25,938 nucleotides of DNA from HGM12713 sp045593725 (GTDB lineage Bacteria > Bacillota > Clostridia > Oscillospirales > CAG-272): the NCBI GenBank assembly GCA_045593725.1, contig JAZNXE010000013.1, positions 1-25,938 on the forward strand, read 5' to 3'. This document shows, piece by piece, positions 20,735 through 25,938 of the stretch. Position numbers and translations under genes: made by a program. The notes under the pieces were generated by a model. It worked only from the letters and a program-made list of their open reading frames with translations. It searched no databases and was not told the origin of the DNA. The stretch's first letter is position 1; every line of letters begins with the position of its first letter.

Positions 20735-21796
20735 TTGAATATTGTTGTTCTTGCAGGCGGGCTCTCGCCCGAACGCAACGTTTCTCTTTCCTCGGGAAGC
20801 CTGATTTCGGCAGCTCTTCGAAGAAAAGGACACAGCGTACTTATGATAGACGTTTATGAAGGAATAGAAGATATAGGGAATTCCCCCCTCTCTCTTTTCA
20901 GTACAGTAGGTGAAGAAACCTTACGCGTAGGTTCAGCCGCCCCTTCCACGGATGAGCTTGAGGAAATACGACGAGCTAACCAAAACAGATATGAGCTTAT
21001 AGGTCCAAACGTGCTTACTCTTTGTAAGCTCGCCGACGTGGTCTTTCTCGCCCTCCACGGAGATATGGGAGAAAACGGTCAGCTTCAGGCAACTCTTGAC
21101 GTTTTTGGAATAAAGTACACGGGAAGCGGATACATAGGCAGCCTGCTCGCTATGAATAAGGATATAGCAAAAAAGCTTATGCGTCAGAGCGGTGTTATGA
21201 CTCCCGATTGGGTAAAGATAGATACCTCTGACAAGAATTACAGTATAGAGGAAATAGCGCATAGAATCGGATTCCCCTGCATCGTCAAGCCCTGCTCCTG
21301 CGGCTCCAGCGTGGGAGTATCAATGGCAGATAATATCAACGAGCTTTCGGATGCGCTCAAAGCCGCGGCAGATTATGAGGCAGCGGTGCTTGTCGAAAAA
21401 AGAATATTCGGTCGGGAGCTTACTCAGGCATTTATAGACGGCAAGGCGCTCCCTCCCGTAGAGATAATTCCAAAATGCGGATTTTACGATTACGCCAACA
21501 AGTACGTGGCAAATGCTACCGAGGAAATATGCCCCGCTCCACTTGAAGATGATGTGAGAGAAAGCCTGGACGGCATAACAGAAGCCTGCTTCACAGCGCT
21601 ATGTCTTGGGGACTATGCGAGAATAGATTACATACTTGACAAGGACGGCAACTTCTGGTGTCTTGAGGCTAACACTCTCCCCGGTATGACCCCTACCAGT
21701 CTTATGCCCCAGGAAGCGGCTGCCGTAGGCATTGATTACGATACCCTTTGCGAAAAATTGGCATTAATGGCTTATAACAAAAATAAGCGTAACTGA
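20735..21796 (+). CDS. ddl: D-alanine--D-alanine ligase
   Basis: A protein of 353 residues with a TTG start supported by AAGGAG upstream. Motifs: VLAGGLSPERNVSLSSG at the N-terminus, LHGDMGENGQLQ (omega loop partner), KPCSCGSSVGVS (ATP grasp), FYDYANKYV (the Tyr-Asp-Tyr-x-x-Lys-Tyr omega loop), and WCLEANTLPGMTPTSLMP. It joins two D-Ala molecules using ATP for peptidoglycan. The Tyr-containing omega loop is that of normal D-Ala-D-Ala enzymes, not VanA-type D-Ala-D-Lac ligases, so no vancomycin resistance is implied. Second gene of the prmC operon, followed by a perfect terminator. Confidence 0.96.
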   Translation: MNIVVLAGGLSPERNVSLSSGSLISAALRRKGHSVLMIDVYEGIEDIGNSPLSLFSTVGEETLRVGSAAPSTDELEEIRRANQNRYELIGPNVLTLCKLADVVFLALHGDMGENGQLQATLDVFGIKYTGSGYIGSLLAMNKDIAKKLMRQSGVMTPDWVKIDTSDKNYSIEEIAHRIGFPCIVKPCSCGSSVGVSMADNINELSDALKAAADYEAAVLVEKRIFGRELTQAFIDGKALPPVEIIPKCGFYDYANKYVANATEEICPAPLEDDVRESLDGITEACFTALCLGDYARIDYILDKDGNFWCLEANTLPGMTPTSLMPQEAAAVGIDYDTLCEKLALMAYNKNKRN

Positions 21797-21806
21797 ATTT
21801 AAGAAT

Positions 21807-21834
21807 AAAAGCCGAGAAATTTCTCGGCTTTTTA
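21807..21834 (+). terminator. Terminator of the prmC-ddl operon
   Basis: A perfect 26-base palindrome AAAAGCCGAGAAA/TTTCTCGGCTTTT (21807-21832) followed by further T residues. Confidence 0.92.
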
Positions 21835-21856
21835 TGTTATATAGAGTAAAATTCAC

Positions 21857-21885
21857 TTGACATATTTCAATAAATCTGTTATAAT
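21857..21885 (+). promoter_or_regulatory. Consensus sigma-A promoter leading into the tRNA-Pro region
   Basis: TTGACA (21857-21862), 17-base spacer, TATAAT (21880-21885), both perfect. Predicted start is about 21892, 24 bases before the first truncated tRNA-Pro copy. It is the best promoter for the intact tRNA about 400 bases on. Confidence 0.8.
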
Positions 21886-21915
21886 ACTTAGGTGCCGTGA
21901 AATTATTGAATATTT

Positions 21916-21943
21916 CGGGGTGTGGCGCAGCTGGGGACGTTTG
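21916..21943 (+). pseudogene. Truncated tRNA-Pro copy 1 (5' part)
   Basis: The first 19 bases CGGGGTGTGGCGCAGCTGG equal the 5' end of the intact tRNA-Pro at 22292. The copy then skips about eight bases of the D-arm and matches GACGTTTG of the anticodon arm before diverging. It has no anticodon loop, T-arm or 3' acceptor strand, so it cannot make a tRNA. About 140 bases of unassigned GC-rich sequence follow. Confidence 0.7.
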
Positions 21944-22052
21944 TGAGCGCACCCTGTGGGTGGTTGAGCGAGCAATAAGGAGTGGCAGCAACTTGGCGAT
22001 TGGCGAGCCTCGGCGATGACAGAGCCTTAGTTGCAACAGGAAGCGCAGCGGA

Positions 22053-22104
22053 CAACTGCGCAAAAAATAAATCAAATTTAATATTTCGGGGTGTGGCGCA
22101 GTTG
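22053..22104. repeat. Inverted repeat around the start of tRNA-Pro copy 2
   Basis: CAACTGCGC (22053-22061) and GCGCAGTTG (22096-22104) form a perfect 9-bp inverted repeat 34 bases apart. The right arm is the D-arm of the second truncated tRNA copy, so an RNA would mask that arm. Confidence 0.5.
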
Positions 22105-22124
22105 GTAGTGCGCGACGTTTGGGA
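22087..22124 (+). pseudogene. Truncated tRNA-Pro copy 2 (5' half)
   Basis: Thirty-eight bases from CGGGGTGTGGCGCAG through CGACGTTTGGGA match the intact tRNA-Pro with two substitutions, including the TGG anticodon loop. The 3' half is replaced by unrelated GC-rich sequence. The flank AATTTAATATTT just upstream is also shared with the intact tRNA, so the duplication covered flank plus 5' half. Not functional as a tRNA. Confidence 0.75.
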
Positions 22125-22141
22125 GCAGGACACCGCCCCCC

Positions 22142-22291
22142 AGGTTTCCCGAAGTTAAAAACGCTGAAAAGCCTTGTAAACATTGACTTTTTCGGCACTA
22201 TACTTTCTCGCAAAATCCTCTATAAAAACAGTTTGACCACATGTTTGACCACTTACGGAAAAACCTCAAAAATTTAATATTTTTTACCTTT
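22142..22291. other. Gene-free stretch with a GTTTGACCAC direct repeat
   Basis: No gene or strong promoter is seen. GTTTGACCAC occurs twice with two bases between (22231-22252). On the minus strand a short frame through the repeat reads KWSNMWSNCFYRG before a stop, which resembles integrase C-termini I have seen next to tRNA genes; this may be a scar of an excised element. Weak evidence. Confidence 0.3.
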
Positions 22292-22367
22292 CGGGGTGTG
22301 GCGCAGCTGGTAGCGCGCGACGTTTGGGACGTCGATGCCGCAGGTTCGAATCCTGTCACTCCGACCA
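22292..22367 (+). tRNA. tRNA-Pro (anticodon TGG)
   Basis: A complete 76-base cloverleaf with encoded CCA. The acceptor strands CGGGGTG and CACTCCG pair with one G-U. The D-arm is GCGCAGCTGGTAGCGC. The anticodon stem CGACG/CGTCG holds a seven-base loop TTTGGGA with anticodon TGG. The T-arm GCAGG-TTCGAAT-CCTGT is canonical. It decodes CCA and, by wobble, other proline codons. No promoter is clear within 150 bases; the consensus one at 21857 probably drives a precursor that includes both truncated copies. tRNA genes are usual attachment sites for integrative elements, and foreign-looking genes follow directly. Confidence 0.97.
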
Positions 22368-22389
22368 AAATCGCGGATTCGTCCGCACG

Positions 22390-22421
22390 AAAGCCGCAAA
22401 GTAGGGTTGCTTTGCGGCTTT
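22390..22421 (+). terminator. Hairpin after tRNA-Pro
   Basis: AAAGCCGCAAAG (22390-22401) and CTTTGCGGCTTT (22410-22421) form a 12-bp stem with an 8-base loop. The trailing T-run is poor, so some read-through into the next gene is likely. Confidence 0.65.
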
Positions 22422-22451
22422 GTAATTATAGCTTCTTGAGAAAGGAATTTT

Positions 22452-23708
22452 ATGAATACAGAACTGATTCTTAGAAATGAAAACGGCATCTCTCAGTATT
22501 TAACCGCAGATGAAGAAGAAACCATAATGTTGGAAAAAGCTGCAAATTTAATGCGATTAGAGTTTCCTGATCATGCATTGCTTGAGCTTTGGAACTCAAG
22601 TGTTCATAATTTAAGACGGCGAATTGAAATGTATAGCACCGATATCTTTACATCTACAATCTCCTCCTTTTCAGGACGTAAAAATTACAAAAAAGATGGA
22701 GATACTTTATCTGAAAGATGGGCAGGCATAGATGATGCGAATTTAATTGATGGTGCAATTCAGATAGGTGTATTAAATAAAAAAGCTGGTCAAGCTTTAA
22801 ATATGATTAATTGGATGCGAAATCATGCTTCACCTGCACATGATAGCGATGATAGCGTAACTAAAGAAGATGTTCTCGGATTGGCAATCTTACTTCAAAA
22901 CAATTTATTTAATCTTCCTATCCCAGATCCTGCTCATTCTCCTGTAGCTTTATTAGATCCAATAAAATCGCAGGTTTTGACGGAAGATCAAGTTGAACTA
23001 TTTAAAGAAGAAATAAATGGTTTTTCAAATAAAGATGTCCGAACAATATTTGGTTATTCTATGGATGTAATTGCATCTGGAGAACAACCTGCTTATGACA
23101 ATGTTTCTCATTTGTTTGAGAACATATGGCATAGAGCAACGGAAGAATTACGAACAAATTTTGGATTGCGCATACATAACTATATGTTCGATCCAACTCA
23201 AGATAAAAGTTCTGATAAGGCTGCATCTGAAAGGTTATATGGGGTACTTTTGAAGGTGTCTGGAATAAAGTATATACCAGATAGTACTCGTGCCAATATC
23301 TATAGAAAATTAGCCAAAAATTTGGCAACTGCTAAAAATACCTCTTACGGTTGGTCACTTGAGAACTCAGCAAGTCGCGCCCTAAAACAAGTTGGTGTAC
23401 ACGTACCGTCAATAGCTTTTGAAGATGTATATCAAGAAATACTTAGTGTATGGTGTGGCAACTATTGGGGACGTTCCGAAGCTCATGCGATTTTAAAGGA
23501 TTTCATTTTCACACTTCCGGCAAAACAGCAAGTTTCTGTTGCAAAACTATTCCAAACCAACGAACGTGTTCGCGATGAATTGTATCAGGTTAGACCCAAA
23601 AACTATGCCATTGCGTTATTAAACGAAATAAAATCTGGTCTACAAAACGACAGTCAAATAACTGAATTGGAAATTATTATTAATGAAATTCAGAAACTGA
23701 CCTTTTGA
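22452..23708 (+). CDS. HEPN-like orphan protein, candidate defence gene
   Basis: A protein of 418 residues that I do not recognise as a named family. AAAGGA lies seven bases upstream of the ATG. It is helical throughout, with no signal or membrane segment. Residues about 40-70 hold ELWNSSVHNLRRRIEMYSTD, a conserved-looking helix. WMRNHASPAHDSDD follows, with Arg123, Asn124 and His130 spaced R-x6-H. The R(N)x4-6H motif is the active site of HEPN ribonucleases found in abortive infection and toxin systems and in DUF4145-like proteins. The remaining 270 residues show no motif I know. Codons are far more AT-rich than in the genes to the left. Its place between a tRNA and an integrase remnant suggests acquired cargo. 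Function inferred, not shown. Confidence 0.7.
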   Translation: MNTELILRNENGISQYLTADEEETIMLEKAANLMRLEFPDHALLELWNSSVHNLRRRIEMYSTDIFTSTISSFSGRKNYKKDGDTLSERWAGIDDANLIDGAIQIGVLNKKAGQALNMINWMRNHASPAHDSDDSVTKEDVLGLAILLQNNLFNLPIPDPAHSPVALLDPIKSQVLTEDQVELFKEEINGFSNKDVRTIFGYSMDVIASGEQPAYDNVSHLFENIWHRATEELRTNFGLRIHNYMFDPTQDKSSDKAASERLYGVLLKVSGIKYIPDSTRANIYRKLAKNLATAKNTSYGWSLENSASRALKQVGVHVPSIAFEDVYQEILSVWCGNYWGRSEAHAILKDFIFTLPAKQQVSVAKLFQTNERVRDELYQVRPKNYAIALLNEIKSGLQNDSQITELEIIINEIQKLTF

Positions 23709-23764
23709 TAGGTAGGTGTATTGCTTAAATGGCTTTTTCTTTGCTTACTGCACCGCAAATTTTG

Positions 23765-23790
23765 AGGGGCGACCGTTAGTGGTCGCCCCT
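23765..23790. terminator. Terminator between HEPN-like gene and integrase remnant
   Basis: AGGGGCGACC (23765-23774) and GGTCGCCCCT (23781-23790) form a perfect 10-bp stem with a 6-base loop, followed by TTTCCTT on the plus strand. It lies between convergent stops. Confidence 0.8.
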
Positions 23791-23794
23791 TTCC

Positions 23795-24289
23795 TTATGC
23801 CTGTTTTGCTTTTTTCTTTTCGGCTACGATTTCGGCTTTCATGGTTTTGATCAGCTCTGCGAGCTTTTCCTCGCATTCCTCTCGTGTCTTGGCGTATACG
23901 TTCTTGGATATGCGTTTGCCGTTGACTCTTGGTGTGAACCGCCCTTCGTATAGGTGGTCGTTTATCATCGTCACGCAACCCGTGCCACTCTTTCTTATCT
24001 TGGGCTTATACGGCTCAAAAACCGTTTCTGTGGCGACATCACGGCTTGGCTCGTCACTTACCTTTGGAGGCGGCGGTTCGGGCATTTCTGCGTTTGTACC
24101 GCCGATCTCTCGGTCGATACGAACTGCTGCCTGCTGTTGCATGGTGTCTGTGATGTGGCTGTAGATGTTCAGCGTGGTTTCCGAGCTTATGTGACCTATC
24201 ATAGCGGACAGTGTCTTGATATCCATGCCGTTCTCAATCGCCATAGTGGTGAAGGTGTGGCGCAGGTCGTGGAAACGGATCTTCTTGCA
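23795..24289 (-). pseudogene. 5'-truncated tyrosine integrase
   Basis: The minus frame reads KKIRFHDLRHTFTTMAIENG from near 24286, preceded in frame by TAA (24292-24290), and runs to TAA at 23797. Present are the HxxRH box (HDLRH), the IGH box and the catalytic Tyr in LNIYSHITD. Missing are the arm-binding and core-binding domains and the first catalytic Arg, so it is inactive. After the catalytic part comes a proline-rich linker (MPEPPPPK). A C-terminal segment of about 65 residues then follows (GTGCVTMINDHLYEGRFTPR ... REECEEKLAELI), which looks like an arm-type DNA-binding repeat. The break at about 24290 is abrupt. It was probably the integrase of the island at tRNA-Pro. Confidence 0.85.
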
Positions 24290-24321
24290 TTAGCGTGATC
24301 TTGGCAAGAAGTAAAAAATTC

Positions 24322-24352
24322 GGTGCTGACTCATTCGGTCAGCACCTTTTTT
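24322..24352. terminator. Strong terminator beside the integrase break
   Basis: GGTGCTGAC (24322-24330) and GTCAGCACC (24338-24346) form a perfect 9-bp stem with a 7-base loop, followed by six T on the plus strand. On the minus strand, after the MmcQ gene, it ends in GAATTTTTTA. Probably bidirectional. Confidence 0.85.
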
Positions 24353-24356
24353 GATA

Positions 24357-24734
24357 TCAGCACTTTTTCTTTGTCTTTCTTTTATTCTCCGTCGCCTCGA
24401 AGCTGACGTTTACGAGAAAACGAACGACGTCATCGGGGGCGTCGGGGAGTATAACCGAGACCCAATGAAGCTTATTCATATGATACGCGGGGTGGACGCC
24501 GTCTTCGGGTCCGAATGAGCCGAACATCTCGGTCGGGAGCTTCATATTGACAACGTCGACCGCTTCATCGCTCTTCTGACCGAATTTCCTCCTCGATACC
24601 TTCATCACAAGCGCATACCATTTTTTGTTGTCCTCATGCCTCAGAACAGCCGTCTCAAACAGATCGTCAAATGGATAATCGGGCAAAGTACCGTAGATAT
24701 CCTTACAATATTTTAAAAAAACCTCTCTATTCAT
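24357..24734 (-). CDS. MmcQ/YjbR family protein
   Basis: A protein of 125 residues of the MmcQ/YjbR double-wing fold. Markers are the N-terminal helix FLKYCKDIYGTLPDYPFDD, KWYALVMKVSR, VDVVNMKLP, HPAYHMNKLHWVSVIL, and a terminal segment with VRFLVNVSFEAT. The basic C-terminal tail NKRKTKKKC is an addition. The family is often listed as DNA-binding, but its role is unknown. GGAGGA precedes the ATG and a good promoter lies at 24768-24796. Codon choice here (CGTC and GAC-rich) differs from the genes left of 24290. Confidence 0.88.
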   Translation of the reverse strand: MNREVFLKYCKDIYGTLPDYPFDDLFETAVLRHEDNKKWYALVMKVSRRKFGQKSDEAVDVVNMKLPTEMFGSFGPEDGVHPAYHMNKLHWVSVILPDAPDDVVRFLVNVSFEATENKRKTKKKC

Positions 24735-24767
24735 CGCCTATCCTCCGCAGATTTATTATGCGAACTA

Positions 24768-24796
24768 ATTGTATCACATTTTTTCTGTCATTTCAA
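24768..24796 (-). promoter_or_regulatory. Promoter of the MmcQ/YjbR gene
   Basis: Minus strand TTGAAA (24796-24791), 17-base spacer, TACAAT (24773-24768), about 34 bases before the ATG. Confidence 0.7.
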
Positions 24797-24823
24797 CAGC
24801 AGGCGCACTTCGTTCATATATTA

Positions 24824-24852
24824 TTAACTATATAGATATATACTGTTATATA
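24824..24852 (+). promoter_or_regulatory. Possible promoter of the solute-binding lipoprotein
   Basis: TTAACT (24824-24829), 17-base spacer, TATATA (24847-24852). Weak matches in a very AT-rich stretch; other placements are possible. Confidence 0.3.
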
Positions 24853-24886
24853 AATTGTGATAAAATAAATACAAATAAAGTACTCA

Positions 24887-24895
24887 AAAGGAGGG
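24887..24895 (+). promoter_or_regulatory. Orphan Shine-Dalgarno-like site in the leader
   Basis: AAAGGAGGG pairs perfectly with the 16S rRNA 3' end, but no ATG, GTG or TTG lies within 20 bases downstream; the real gene starts about 95 bases on with its own GGAG. Such sites can bind 30S subunits and protect mRNA 5' ends (STAB-SD of Bacillus cry3A). Confidence 0.4.
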
Positions 24896-24990
24896 ATAGA
24901 TCTCATTTCCTTACTCACCGCGACTCCAAAGGATCATCAGTATCATATTCAAAATCACAAAACGCCGCATTGCGGCAGAATGGAGAAACA

Positions 24991-25938
24991 ATGAAAAAGA
25001 TTTTAGCCTGCTTACTTCTCTTATCCATGCTCGTATCCGTTGTTTTCACAACGGGTTGCGCGGATAACGGCGAAGAACCCGCCACAACAACGGCGGCTCC
25101 CATCGTTACCACCGAGCCCGAGGCTGTCATAACCGAGCCTCCCGGGGACGACGACCTTGAACTCGACCCCACGCTCAACTTCAACAACGAGACCTTCACG
25201 ATGCTCCTCCGCGCAAACCGTGCGGGTGCTGTTGAGGAATTCCTCATCACCGACGAGCAGGACAACGGCGACACCGTCAGATCCGCCGTCAGAGCAAGAC
25301 AGTATTTCGTTGAGGGTCAGCTCGGCGTTACGATCTCCTACGAGACCGTCAACGAGGGCGAGCTTATCGCAAGAGTCCGCAACAACATCGACTCGGGTTA
25401 CGTAGTCGACGTGATCTGCTCCGCCGCATATCAGGCTCCCACCCTCGCGGCAGAGGGCTTGGTCACAAACCTTCTCGAAGTCCCCAACCTCAGATTTGAC
25501 AAGGTATGGTGGGGCTCCCGTTCCGATATGGCTGAAAACCTCACCATCGGCGATCAGCTCTATATGGCATCGGGCGACGCATCTCAGCTCACGCTCGGCA
25601 AGGGTCTTTGTATGTACTTCAACGAAGATCTTCTCGCAACCGTTGACGGCAGAGTTCCCCAGATGCTCTACGACGAGGTCAACAACAATAATTGGACGGT
25701 TGACCGCCTCTTCGAGCTCAGCAAGGACTACTCCCGCGACGACGGTAACCAGGACTGGGACGAAAATGACGTTTACGGATGCAATATCTACTACAAGACG
25801 ATCGTTGACGGCTACTTTGCCGCATTCGATCAGCCCATCGTATCCAAGGACAACGACGAATACAAGATCGCTATGAACAACGACCGTATGACCAAGATCG
25901 TTGAAAAGCTCCACAATCTATGCTACAGCGAAAACGCA
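24991..25938 (+). CDS. Extracellular solute-binding lipoprotein (C-terminus off window)
   Basis: Open for 316 codons from the ATG at 24991 to the window end. GGAG lies six bases upstream. The signal MKKILACLLLLSMLVSVVF ends in TTGC with Cys23 as likely lipidated residue. A Thr/Glu/Pro-rich linker spans residues about 25-55. It is followed by a substrate-binding domain (FTMLLRANRAGAVEEF, VDVICSAAYQAPTLAAEGLVTNL, MYFNEDLLATVDG, NNWTVDRLFELSKDY) typical of carbohydrate ABC-transporter binding proteins. VEGQLGVTISYETVNEGE fits this family. It should capture a sugar or oligosaccharide outside the membrane for an ABC permease beyond the window. GC-rich third codon positions contrast with the AT-rich genes at 22452-23708. 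Confidence 0.82.
   Translation, partial: MKKILACLLLLSMLVSVVFTTGCADNGEEPATTTAAPIVTTEPEAVITEPPGDDDLELDPTLNFNNETFTMLLRANRAGAVEEFLITDEQDNGDTVRSAVRARQYFVEGQLGVTISYETVNEGELIARVRNNIDSGYVVDVICSAAYQAPTLAAEGLVTNLLEVPNLRFDKVWWGSRSDMAENLTIGDQLYMASGDASQLTLGKGLCMYFNEDLLATVDGRVPQMLYDEVNNNNWTVDRLFELSKDYSRDDGNQDWDENDVYGCNIYYKTIVDGYFAAFDQPIVSKDNDEYKIAMNNDRMTKIVEKLHNLCYSENA

Noticed and set aside
20735..21796. Van-type D-Ala-D-Lac ligase
   Set aside because: The omega loop has the Tyr-Asp-Tyr...Lys-Tyr pattern of ordinary D-Ala-D-Ala ligases, and no vanH or vanX lies nearby.
21764..22489. Open frames crossing the tRNA-Pro region on both strands
   Set aside because: They read through the tRNA or its fragments (e.g. 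GVAQLVARDVWDVDAAG), a well-known artefact, and lack ribosome sites.
25021..25914. Minus-strand frame of 297 codons
   Set aside because: It is antisense to the solute-binding lipoprotein, which has signal peptide, ribosome site and family motifs; the antisense product has none.

Overview
The window looks like chromosomal DNA of a spore-forming, low-to-moderate-GC Firmicute of the class Clostridia, probably an uncultured gut lineage. This rests on SpoVAC and SpoVT, GGAGG-type ribosome binding sites, consensus TTGACA-N17-TATAAT promoters, several SpsII-type lipoproteins, and Clostridia-typical families (DUF4317, DUF4358-like, DUF1292, DUF1538 with a PII-like partner). Species cannot be fixed from sequence alone. 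Most genes lie on the minus strand.

Layout. 1-1476: 5' part of a BspA-type leucine-rich-repeat lipoprotein, preceded by its own promoter, a 146-nt leader hairpin and an in-leader terminator. 1781-3887: small coiled-coil protein, forespore gene spoVAC, a small lipoprotein and a short PglC/WcaJ-type sugar transferase. 3980-6604: operon ppa, metallophosphoesterase, and lipoprotein with a cyclophilin domain. 6671-7162: leaderless Cu/Zn-SOD-like gene. 7251-7466: a structured RNA that best fits 6S RNA. 7521-11443: DUF1292 protein, hemW, double PII-like protein and DUF1538 membrane protein. 11605-13088: D-amino acid transaminase and spoVT. 13265-16472: membrane nucleotide-sugar dehydratase (FlaA1/PglF type) and DUF4317 protein. 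16679-17808: helical protein, SLOG-fold protein and small XRE regulator. 17855-19544: mnmE and a small membrane protein. 19823-21796: prmC-ddl operon.

From about 21850 the character changes. A consensus promoter leads into two truncated copies of the 5' end of tRNA-Pro, then an intact tRNA-Pro(TGG). Next come an AT-rich orphan gene with an R-x6-H motif like HEPN ribonucleases, and a 5'-truncated tyrosine integrase. This reads as the remains of a small integrative island at a tRNA gene. At about 24290 the integrase breaks off, and a segment with different codon use follows: a MmcQ/YjbR gene and the start of a solute-binding lipoprotein running off the window.

How the genes fit together. The window is mainly housekeeping: pyrophosphate removal, tRNA wobble modification, release-factor methylation, and D-Ala supply and ligation (dat and ddl, not adjacent). 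Added to it are sporulation, surface glycan initiation (sugar transferase plus dehydratase), a possible PII-controlled transporter, and one accessory locus at tRNA-Pro. The most original observations are the leader RNA at 1495-1730, the Shine-Dalgarno hairpin at 3889-3911, the 6S candidate, the tRNA-Pro fragments and the HEPN-like orphan.
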